Shown in pieces: positions 37,622 to 47,620 of a stretch of 64,000 bases of DNA. Positions within the stretch are counted from its first letter, which is position 1; each line of letters starts with the position of its first letter. A model generated the notes under the pieces. That model made no database searches, had not been told where the DNA came from, and saw nothing but the letters and a program-made list of their open reading frames with translations. The position numbers and the translations under genes are program-made. The DNA comes from Ailanthus altissimus. Taxonomy: Eukaryota; Streptophyta; Magnoliopsida; Sapindales; Simaroubaceae. The stretch covers positions 10,478,001-10,542,000 of the forward strand of contig OX327686.1 in the NCBI GenBank assembly GCA_946807835.1, read 5' to 3'.

Positions 37622-39747
37622 ATAAGGCCCTAGTGGTCATGTCCCATAGCCATTGGAGGTTAATTTTTGAATAGTGCTCTTTAAAAAGATTGATTGACCT
37701 CAGGAACCCCTCCGTCGCTCCTCGGCGCAAGCCTTCATCATGACCAGTAGACCAGTTGTTCATGTGCTGCTCAAGTTTGGCCACCAAGAAATTCCTGCTC
37801 TGCTTGAGCGGCTCCCTCTCCCGTTAAGCCACCTCAAGCTACTCCTCGAGCTCCTCGCTTAGTTGCGTTAGCTAAGCAATATAGGTCCCCACCACGGCTA
37901 AAGAGTTGGTCATCTTCTGCTCGACCAATTTTTTCTAGTGGTCAAGTTCCAACAGCTTACTCTCTGCCTCAGCCTGGGCAGTCATCATCTCCTTTAATTT
38001 GGTCAGCCATTTTTTTTTCCTACTCGGCGATCCTCTTCGCCCACTAGGTCTCGTCCTTAGATCAAGCAAGGTTATCCTCAGCCTTTTAAGCTCAAGCTTC
38101 TATACCAAGAATTTGCCAGGAACTGAGAAATGAGAAAGATGGACTGCACAAGATATGAAAGAGTCAGAACAGGTGTGAACAAAGTAAACAAGATGAGACG
38201 GGGCAAAAGCTACTTACATCAAGGGCAAAACCCATTGCAATATTGAACCATGTGATAGGATCCAAGGAAGACACCTGACCCGCCTAAATTAGGGTCACGT
38301 ACCTCTCCAGCTCTTACATCACAGGGAGTAGAAATCCCAGATCTTACTTTATTTTTGGTACCGACACGAAAGAAGATACTCTAGAGGGAAGACCTTCACT
38401 GGATAACAGCCCCTCCTGCCTCCTAGAGTTAGGCACTGCCACAGATTACCCAGCCAAAGTAGTTTGTCTTCAGGGATGAGTTGGTGAACCTCACCTTCTG
38501 CCTTGGGTTTGGGAGATAAGGGTGTCTTGTGGTCGAGAAGTCTGGATAGAAGCTCACCCCGTCCCTGAAGAGCGGCTTTGAGCTTGTCCCTTATCTTGGA
38601 TGGTAGGGCTCCCTGTAGTCCTCTCTTCACGGCCTCATCCACCAACAACGTGACTAGACAACCTCCTCTCTTAAAATAGCATCCCCATGACATTGTCAGG
38701 GTTCAAAAGACCCTAACCACTTGAAGAGAAGCCTTCAATTTGGCTCTGTTTTCTCTTCTATTGGCTGCTTTGTTTGGACATCCCTGCATAATACATAGTG
38801 TAAACCTAAGAAGCGCAGAGGAAAGATTGGTCCAAGGAAAGGAAATAAGTATTTACTTTGAATGCGGGACAGAGATAGTACGAAAGTGACTAGACCCGAT
38901 CCAACGAGGCTAGCCAATGACAGCAACTCCTGAACTGGGCAGATGTACTAAAGGATGGTGGATATCCTATTAAAGGTTTGCTCGGACACCTTCACGTCAG
39001 TAGCCAAGTCATTGCAAAAACATCAAGGATGTAAGCCAATCCTAAAAACATATCTGCATCCACAGAGAAATTGGTAGGGATGATCCACTCTCCCCTATCC
39101 TTCTTGGGGACCCTCTGACCACACTCTCCCCCAGCAAAGAACTACTTTCAGTCTTTTATAGAGATAGGTCAACCAGGGATTGGGTTTTGAAGACTGTGAA
39201 AAGAGAGGTAGTAGAAGCCTCTTTGGCTCTTAGCATTACTACTGAAGTGGTACTAGTAGCATAGTTCTTGAAAATGGGGGAGGGGGGCTAGTATCTTAGC
39301 AACTAATGCCTTATAAGAATTTGGCTCTAGTTAGAATGAAGAAGCTATTTCTAGGCAGGCCAACATCTTAGCAAAATAATGCTGTATGAGAAACTGAAGG
39401 CCCAGTCTTTAAAACTCCACATGAATGGCCACCTCACCATTAATAGGGTTGTTCGGATAATCCTCCCCGGTATGCAGCCTAAGGGTAACTATCTCTGGGA
39501 TGTCATATGAGTACCTAATAAGGTCTAGGTCATCCTTGTTCAAGCAGGAGGCACGATACTTAGTATCCAACTCAAACCTTACCACATCCACACCATCTGC
39601 CCCCTCAGGGTCTTTTGGGTCATTACCTTCACCCTCTTTAATACTAGAGACCAGTTCGGCCTCGCTTAAAACTACTCCTGACGAGGAAGGTAAGTTATCT
39701 ACTGATGTAGACACCTCTTTACTAGTTCTGGCCCCATTACCCCTCCT

Positions 39748-40350
39748 GATCAACGGGACCTCTAGAGTCAGTTCCTCATCCTCCTCAACCATGTTCACAG
39801 CTGGAAAATCTAAATTGTCTCTAAATACCATTCAAGCATATGAACGTTCCCTACAAGCTATAGGCACCACAGAACAAAGATAGAAATAAATCAACCACAC
39901 CTAGATAATAATGAAAGTAGGCAATAAACATCAAAATCAGAAAAACACATGAACAATCAAAGTAAAAAAAACAGTGACAAAAACCCAGAAAATGGCCTAA
40001 TAAATTATCAAGTTACTCATAAAATAGAGGTAACAACAAACACCTCCCTTGATCAACGGGACCTCTGGAGTCAATTCCTCATCATCCTCATCCATGTTCA
40101 CAGCTGGAAAACCTAAATTGTCTCTAAATACCATTCAAGCACAAGAACGTTCCCTACAAGCTACAGGCACCACAGAGCAAAGATAGAAATAAATCAACCA
40201 CACCTAGATAATAATGAAAGTAGGCAATAAACATCAAAACTAGAAAAACATAAACAATCAAAGCAAAGAAATAGTGATAAAAACCCAGAAAATGGCCTAA
40301 TAAATTATCAAATTACTCATAAAATAGAGGCAACATCAAACACTCCCCCC
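39748..40350. repeat. ~303-bp direct duplication covering the start of the antisense gene
   Basis: The segment from GATCAACGGGACCTCT at 39748 recurs from 40051. Each copy includes the antisense ATG, about 30 codons of its N-terminus and about 200 bp of upstream leader. Differences are few (for example CTAGAG/CTGGAG), so the duplication is younger than the LTR pair. Confidence 0.85.
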
Positions 40351-41234
40351 TACAAGAAAATTGAACAAAAAGCTTTAAAAAAAGAAAGGAAAGAAGAGCA
40401 TGAGCTTACTCGGAGGAAGCGTAAAAATTAAAAGAAAGCTGGTAGTGACAGCCACCGAGAATCGTCGAACAATAAAGAATGCCTTTAAAGAGACGGAGTG
40501 ACACCAATGCAATAGAATGTCGGCATGGTAGAAAAATGCAGAGTAAAAGGCCAAATGAAAAAGAAAATAACATTTTATAGATAATAGTGAAAAAAATCTA
40601 TGACGTCCAGATCGAACGAACGGATGAGATCAGCTGAAAGACTGAAGAGACACCTATTAGAATAATGAAGCGACACCTCAAATAACTAGGCGCATTTAAT
40701 ACACCTCTTCAAAAAATCATGATCTAGATAGACGAATCTAGCAGATTAACGGTCCAAATTACCTTGGCCGACCAAACGCCATTTAGAGAACAGAAAAATC
40801 GTAGCCTTTAAGTCTTGAATAATCATAGCCACATGATCAAGAGCAGATCAATGGCTAGCATTGAATTCCTTATTCGAAAAGCTTCTCACACTTACCAAAG
40901 CTGACACTCAAAATGACTTGTCACTATTATTTAAAAAATTGTGAGATGATGCGCATTACGTGGCAGTAACCCTCTGAACAGCTATGACATCATCACACTA
41001 AGCCGAGCAGCCCTGACATCCCCAACCACGACCAAAGCATTTAGAGACAGTTCATTCCTAAAAATCCTGTTGGTCAAGCTCTGACAAAGTGACAATACGG
41101 ACCAGCTCAAAAAAAGTGACAAACCACCTAAAGTGAAAAAAACCAATAGAGATTAGAAGGACGGTCTAGACCGGTCAGAACCAAATAGAGTTTCTAGTTT
41201 TGAATAAATCAAAAACTAAAAACTGAGGAATCCC
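40351..41234. other. Element 2 region between antisense gene start and 3' LTR
   Basis: No domain is seen. It must hold the antisense promoter and the polypurine tract. The best candidate for the latter is the short ACTGAGGAATCCC stretch just before the LTR at 41235, which is degenerate. Confidence 0.4.
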
Positions 41235-42299
41235 TATTCTCCCCAAGAAAAAAACCTCTATGCCTAGATCCTTTAGGCCTAAGAAGAATTCGACCCTCAA
41301 GGACCCAGCCAGAAAACTTCCAAGGGATAACCTTTTTTTAGGCATACTACTGTTTGTAGAATGACTCACTCCGAGGATGAGACCACGGTGCAACCATCAG
41401 GTCAAGTCCTGGCATGGCTGGACTGTGCAGGATCTGTTCGAATTTAAAGGACTTGATAGACAAATTGAAGCATCTGCTCAGCATGACAGGCAATGATGCA
41501 ATTTTATTGGTCTTCATATATTAACCAGATCAGCTCATCTCGATGAATATGATCAAATGCAGACACTAGGACAAAATGGTTGTCTGCCCAACAAATATAG
41601 TTAAATCACTAGAAGATCTTTTAGGAAGACCTTAGATCACGTCAAAATCGAACAGGAATTAATTGCTAGAAAATCAATCCGAGCAAGTCCTTCTTAGCCT
41701 CACACTTAACCAAATTCACTGATGAAGAGAGGTATAAGGAATATTCTAAGAATATGCCTAAACAGATGTCAGAAAGATACTTGGCATGTGTCGGAAGCAC
41801 AGTAGAAGCAGGGTCAGAGGCGAGATAGAAGATCTGCAGAAGAATATTTAGAGTATAACAGAAGCATAATAGAGGCGGAATACCCGAAGTGCCCTCCTCC
41901 CCCCGGAAAGCCTGCACTATAAGAGAGATGATAAGACATAGACGAAGGATGATGAAAAAGTTACCCGTCAAAATGCTCTACGGAAGAACAAAATAACAGA
42001 GAAATGTTTCTTTTGTTTTTCTTGCTCTTTCATTCTAAAACACATTTTTCACTTCTTGTTTCATCGAATTCCTACCTTAGAGACCCCTTTCTAACTTAAG
42101 CATTAGAGACTCCTCGCCGAAACCCACTCCGACGAGATCATCACGATAGTTGTGTTAATATTTTGTAGGTTTTGACATAGTTGACGACGAAGAAAATCTG
42201 AGCTCACGCACTGGTCGAACCAGGACGAGGCCCAAGAATCGATTCCCGCTAACAAACAAATTCAAAGCTCGTTAGTCCGAAGAACTATTTTTTCGGTCA
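41235..42299 (+). repeat. 3' LTR of element 2 (1065 bp)
   Basis: It starts TATTCTCCCC (the first G of TG changed to A) and ends TTTCGGTCA. It matches the 5' LTR along its length, including the CATTTTTCACTTCTTG and GACGACGAAGAAAATCTGAG blocks. The flanking ATAAT (42300-42304) resumes the minisatellite array. Confidence 0.9.
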
Positions 42300-42439
42300 A
42301 TAATAATATTTAATAGAATTAAAATTAGAATTAGAATTATAATATTATGAAATTTGAAATTATATTAAATATTAAAATTATAATTATAAATAACCATGGT
42401 TAATATAAATTACCTAAAAAAAATACAACTACAACTTTA

Positions 42440-42640
42440 TATATGTTGTATGCCACTTAACATAATGCATGTTCCCACTTTTTGCACCTCTCATCCACAA
42501 ATGTCGGAGGGTGTCCCACTTATACATCATTTGCAAGTTTGTATTTAATTGCGTAAAAACAATGTGACATAATACAAGCGGATGATATTTTATGAGTGTC
42601 ATAAAAGTTTTGCCACGTGGCACCACCACAGTACAACACA
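42440..42640. repeat. Single diverged monomer of the ~220-bp repeat
   Basis: Blocks ATGTTCCCACTTTTTGCA, GTCCCACTTATACATCATT, AATGTGACATAATACAAG and ATGATATTTTATGAGTGTC occur in the same order as in the 23360-24290 array. It shows that the repeat family occurs on both sides of element 2. Confidence 0.7.
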
Positions 42641-43089
42641 TAGCATTTGAATTTAAAATTTTATATTTAATATTTAATTTCTTATTAAATTTAATCGTTA
42701 AAATAGTAATTATTAATTTAAGTTAATGAATTATTAGTATTGAATTAACTACTTTTAATTAACATTATAAATAAAATTAAATTACATTAAATTTAAAAAT
42801 ATATGATAAAATATTTTAATTACGCTAAATTGAAGATTTTAAGTTAGTTTTTGACCTTTACTTTTTTTTTTGGGTATTTTTATATTTTGACTTTTTTTTT
42901 TAATTTTCAAGGCATTTATTGAACTATATTAACATTCCAACTTTTAATTTCTAAAATATATAACAAATTTAAAATTTCAAAATAAATAATTCACCTACAA
43001 ATTTCTATTTTTCAAAATATATTTTTAATTTCCAATTGTGATTTTGTTGCAAAAATACATAACAAGTCCAAAATTTATTTCTAACTTTC
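42641..43089. other. AT-rich spacer, second module
   Basis: No gene. AACAAGTCCAAAATTTA near 43060 matches the spacer near 24935. Confidence 0.5.
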
Positions 43090-44670
43090 AATTTTGGATA
43101 TGCTGAAATTGAAATTAGAATTAGAATTATAAATTTTAACATTATTAAAATTTATTATTAAAATTATAGCATTAAAATTAATTGCAATTAGAATTATAAC
43201 ATTTAATATAATTGAAATTGAATTTTGAATTACAATATTTAACATAAATAAAATTGAAATTAAAATTAGAATTATAACATTTAACATAATTGAAATTAAA
43301 ATTAGATTTAGAATTATAATATTTAATAAAATTGAAATTAGAAATATAATATTTTATATAATTGCAGTTGAAATTAAAATTAGAATTAAAATTAGAATTA
43401 AAATTATAATATTTAACATAATTAAAGTTGAATTAAAATTAGAATTGGAACTATAACATTTAACGTAATTGAAGTTAAAATTGAAATTAGAATTGGAATT
43501 ATAACATTTAACATAAATATTATACTTCCAATTCTAACTTTGATTTTAATTACGTTAATATTTTATATAATTAAAATTAGAATTAGAATTAGAATTGTAA
43601 TATTTAATATTTAATTGAAATTAGAATTGAAATTATAACATTTAACATAATAGAAATTGGAATTATAATATTTTATGTAATTAAAATTAGAATTAGAATG
43701 AATTATAACATTTAATATAAGTAAAATTAAAATTAAAATTATAATATTTTATGTAATTAAATTTAGAATTAGAATTAGAATTAAAAATAAAATTCTAACA
43801 TTTAAAATTTAATTAGAATTGAAGTTAGAATTGGAATTATAACATTTGACATGATTGAAATTGGAATTGGAATTGTAACTTTAACATAATTGAAATTGAA
43901 ATTAGATTTAAAATTATAATATTTAATGTAATTGAAATACAAATTAGAATTAGAATTATAACATTTAATGTAATTGAAAGCAAAATTGGAATTGCAATTA
44001 TAACATTTAACATAATTAAAATTAGAATTATGAAATCAAAATTGAAATTAGAATTATAAATTTAATGTAATTAAAATCAAAATTGTAATTAGAATTATAA
44101 ATTTAATGTAATTAAAATCAAAATTGTAATTAGAATTATAACATTTAATTTGATTGAATTCGAAATTATAATATTTAACATAATTAAAATTGACATTAGA
44201 ATTATAACATAATTGTAATAAAAATTGAAAGTATAATATTTAACATAATTGAAATTAGAATTAGAATTGTAATATTTAATGTAATTGAATTTGAAAATTG
44301 AAATTATAATATTTAACGTAATTAAAGTTAAAATTGAAATTAGAATTATATCATTTAACATAACTGAAATCAAACCGAAATTAAAATTATAATATTTAAT
44401 GTAATTGAAATCGAAATTGATATTGGATTTAGAATTAAAATTATTTAACCTAATTAAAATTAAAATTATAACATTTAACGTAATTCAAATTAGAATTAAA
44501 TGGGAGCTCTTGATTTAATCGAATGGCTGAGATAACCGACTTTATGGCATAGTCGGATGTACTATAGCTTGACCAATAACATTTAACATAATTGAATTTG
44601 GACTTAGATTTAGAATTATAATATTTAACAAAAATAAAAATAAAATTCTAATTATAACATTTAACGTAAT
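43090..44670. repeat. Degenerate AT-rich minisatellite, right part
   Basis: It has the same core (ATAACATTTAACGTAATT-like) and hexamer blocks as 25330-26799. One non-repeat island at about 44501-44575 breaks it. It contains CCGACTTTATGGCATAGTCGG-like sequence, in which CCGACT and AGTCGG form a perfect 6-bp inverted repeat. Confidence 0.88.
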
Positions 44671-45150
44671 TGAATGGTTCTTCAGGCCAACGAGCTTTGA
44701 ATTTATCTTGCTAGCGGGAATCAGCACTTGGCCCTTGTCTTGGTTAGGTTTGTTTGCGAGAGCTTGGGTCTTTCTCTTCTTCAGTGGCTATGGCAGAACC
44801 TGAAAATCACAAGAAGACTTATCGTGTTGGTCTCGTCGGTGTGGGTTCTGGCGAAGACTCTCCGATGCTTGAAATTGGACTTAGATTTAGAATTATAATA
44901 TTTAACAAAAATAAAAATAAAATTCTAATTATAACATTTAACGTAATTGAATGGTTCTTCGGGCTAACGAGCTTTGAATTTATTTTGCTAGCGGGAATCA
45001 GCACTTGGCCATTGTCTTGGTTAGGCTTGTTTGCGAGAGCCTGGGTCTTCTCTTCTTCAATGGCTATGGCAGAACCTGCAAATCACAAGCAAGACTTATC
45101 ATGATGGTCTTGCTGGTGTGGGTTCTGGCGAAGACTCTTCGATTCTTAAA
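44594..45150. repeat. 277-bp tandem duplication spanning the array/LTR junction
   Basis: TTGGACTTAGATTTAGAATT begins at 44598 and again at 44875, an offset of 277. Each copy contains array sequence, then the LTR start TGAATGGTTCTTC, then the first ~200 bases of the LTR. The duplication therefore arose after element 3 inserted. Copies differ at only a few positions. Confidence 0.9.
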
Positions 45151-45869
45151 TCAGAAAGGGTCTTTGTAGGAGAGACTGGTAAGAAAAGAAGTAAAGATAT
45201 GTCAAAGATAAAGGAAAAGAAACCTTTTTCTTTATGTATTAATTCTGCTGCTTCTTTTGGGCATCCTCCATTGCTTTGTGTCTTTTTTTCTTCTTATAGT
45301 CCCAACGTTCAGAGGACTTTTTAGGTATCCTGCCTCTATTGTACTTCTGTCATACACCAAATATCATTATGCAAATATTTCTCTTAATACTTTGCTACAC
45401 GCCAGGTATCTTTTTGACATCCGTTTAAGCATACTCTTGGCATATTCTTTATAGTCGTCTTTACTAGTGAATTTGGTTAAGTGTGAGGGTAAGTTCAATC
45501 CGCTTAGGTCGATTATCTGGTGGAATCTTTCCATTCACCTCGGCCATGATCCGAGGTCTTCTTAAGAGTTGGCATTCTATTGACTTTATTGGCTATATCT
45601 GATTAGCCCATTCTTCAGACAGCAGACCTGATGCCTATTTCGACCTAGTTGGCGGTCCCCTAGCTTGTCTTGCTGAGCAGATGCCTCAGATTACTGATCA
45701 GATCCTTTGAATCCGAACAGGTTTTATGCTGTCTAGCCCTGCTGGCTATCAATATGGGCCTGTCTTCAGAGTGGGCTGTCCTACAGGAAAACATCTAGCA
45801 GAGCCTTATGGACCGACTTCTCTTGGGCTCAGGGTTTTTGGGCCCAAAGGTGATTTTCTTGGGGGAACA
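44948..45869 (-). repeat. LTR of element 3 (about 922 bp)
   Basis: On the + strand it runs from TGAATGGTTCTTCGGG to CTTGGGGGAACA. Read on the minus strand it starts TGTTCCCCCAAG, like TGTTCTCCCCCC of element 2. The GACATCCGTTTAAGCATA and GTGAATTTGGTTAAGTGTG blocks match the element 2 LTR in reverse. The first ~200 bases also exist in the tandem copy at 44671-44870. Confidence 0.82.
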
Positions 45870-46499
45870 AGGGTTCGCCACTTTCTAGTTTGACTTATTC
45901 AAAACCAAAAAATCTAATTCAGTTTTGGCTGGTTTGGATCATCCTGTTAATCTCTGTTTGGTTGCTTTATTTCCTCTTTATGTCTGTTCTTCCTCTGTTC
46001 GAGCCAGTTTCTAGATGGTGCCATGTTGTCATAAGTGATTGTTGTTCTCAGAGTTTGGAGACATCACAGTTGCTCTGCTTGGTATAATGATGTCATGGCT
46101 GCTCGGAGAGTTACTGCTACGTAATGGTAGCTTATCCCACAATGCTTTTCAAATGATAATGACAGGTATTTTCAAGTATCATCCTTAGCCCATGTGAAAA
46201 GCTTTGCGAGTAAGAAATTTACTGCTAGCTGCTAATATGCTTTTGATCATGTAGCTGAGAATAGCTGAGACCCAAAAGTTGCGTCTTTTATACTTTTTGG
46301 GTGGTGTTTGGTTGGTCAAGATAATCTGGGTTGTTGATCTGCTGGATCCGATGGTCTGGGTCATTGTTCTTTGAAGAGGCGTGCATTTAATGCGCCGAAA
46401 ACCTGATGCGTCACTCACTTTTTCAATATGTGTCCTTTTGGTTCTCTATTGATCTTGTCCGTCTATTTGATTTAGACGGTCTTGATTGCCCCACTGTTG
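45870..46499. other. Element 3 region between LTR and antisense gene
   Basis: No domain. A + frame at 45890-46087 is hydrophobic but has no counterpart in the other elements. Confidence 0.4.
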
Positions 46500-47620
46500 T
46501 CCATAAATAGTTCATCTTCTTCTTCACTTGCCATTTTATTCTGCATGTTTTCTTCGTTGCAGTCATACTACTTCTCCAGTGCGAAGACTTCTTCTCTATT
46601 TGTGGTGGCTTTGTTGTTCTTGTGGTTTTTGATTTCTGCACTTCTTCCTTTTATTTTTCCTTTTTTGTATTCTTCATTTTCTTTGATATGTTTGCGTTCA
46701 TGGGCTTCTACTACTTGATTTGGCTTCTGTCTTTTTGGTAGTTTTTATAGGTTTTAAGCCATTTTTAGGTTTTTGTTACTGCTTTTTTGCTTTGGTTGCT
46801 TCTCTATTTTGTTTTGACGTTTATTGCATGTTTCTCATTAAACACTTCTATAACATTTCTGACTTGGTCACCCTTAGGCTGCCTAACGAGAAAAATTATC
46901 CGAGCAGCCTTATTAATGGTGATGTGGCCATCCATGTGGAGTTCTTGAGGCCGAGCCTTAGGCTTCCTATGTAGCACTACTTTGCAAAGATGCTGGCCCG
47001 CCTAGAAATAGCCCTATCCCAGCTAAGACCTAATTCCTGGAGAGTTTTAGTTGGTATGTACATTCTGTGAGCAAAGGCAGGGCAGTCTCCCATATTTTAG
47101 GAACTATGCTACATGTACCACTTCATGAGCAATGCTAGGAGCGAAGAGAAATGGAGGAGAGTGGGTCGTCCCTGGTGGTTTTTATGTGGATGTAGGTCAT
47201 TTTCTTTTTATACTTGAGAATTCTTTTTATTATCCTGTGCTGTTCCGCTGACATTTGTAACTTTTTTGTTGTGACCTGGGCTACTGACATCAAGGTGTTC
47301 GAGAAAATACTCAATCAGATAACAACCTCACTTCAGCATATCTGCCTCGTTCAGTAGTTGTTGTCGCTAGCTAGCCTAGTTGGATTGGGCTTTATTACTT
47401 TCGTGCCATCCTTGCCCTGTATTCAAAGTAAGTTCTTATTTTTTTCTATCTTGGGCTAATCTTTCTTCAGCACTTCCTAAGCTCACACTGTATGCACTTG
47501 CAGGGATGTCTAACAACGTCATGGGGATGATGTTTGGCTCCAGCTCGGAAGAAAGTCGAGCAAGGGTAACAGTCTATTTGGTGAAGTGGCCAAGCACTTT
47601 TATCTTGGAAGCACATGAAT
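46500..47620 (+). pseudogene. Antisense gene of element 3 (PF04195-type), partial
   Basis: After a T-rich leader the domain appears at 46860 as LVTLRLPNEKNYPSSLINGD, then VAIHVEFLRPSLRLPM, and after a stop FAKMLARLEIALSQLRPNSW. The acidic N-terminal region present in elements 1 and 2 is missing. An intron at 47428-47503 (76 nt, GTAAGTTC...TTGCAG) sits at the position used in elements 2 and 4. After it, GMSNNVMGMMFGSSSEESRA runs into the tandem repeats, so the coiled coil and tail are lost. Stops at 46972 and elsewhere make it dead. Confidence 0.75.

Larger units (their letters stand above)
34760..39831 (-). pseudogene. Antisense gene of element 2 (PF04195-type), split by a solo LTR
   Basis: From ATG at 39831 (minus) an acidic leader with EDEELTLEVPLI and SVDNLPSSSG precedes VVRFELDTKYRASCLNKDDL, DLIRYSYDIPEIVTLRLH and INGEVAIHVEF, the start of the PF04195 domain. 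A stop at 39409 breaks it. Further exonic sequence continues to an intron at 38856-38784 (73 nt, GT...GCAG). A coiled-coil region (about 38100-37790) and WSTGHDEGLRRGATEGFLR follow. The family X LTR interrupts at 37621; the tail resumes at 35071 and ends at TGA (34760). The antisense orientation relative to gag-pol and the intron position are shared with elements 3 and 4. Molecular function is unknown. Confidence 0.8.
26800..42299 (+). mobile_element. Element 2: structurally complete Tat-type Ty3/Gypsy retrotransposon, inactive
   Basis: In order: 5' LTR (26800-27844), PBS (27853), gag, protease, RT, RNase H, a second archaeal-type RNase H, integrase (to about 33420), 33/100-bp tandem repeats, a minus-strand antisense gene (34760-39831) split by a family X solo LTR, and the 3' LTR (41235-42299). 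A dual RNase H plus an antisense PF04195 gene marks the Tat lineage. Flanks read ATCAT (26795-26799) and ATAAT (42300-42304) in an array where ATAAT is the regular motif, so the target duplication is ATAAT with one later change. Without the nested LTR the element is about 12.95 kb. Every coding domain has stops or frameshifts. Confidence 0.9.

Noticed and set aside
44671..44947. An additional separate LTR start/element
   Set aside because: It is the first copy of the 277-bp tandem duplication and includes array sequence in both copies.
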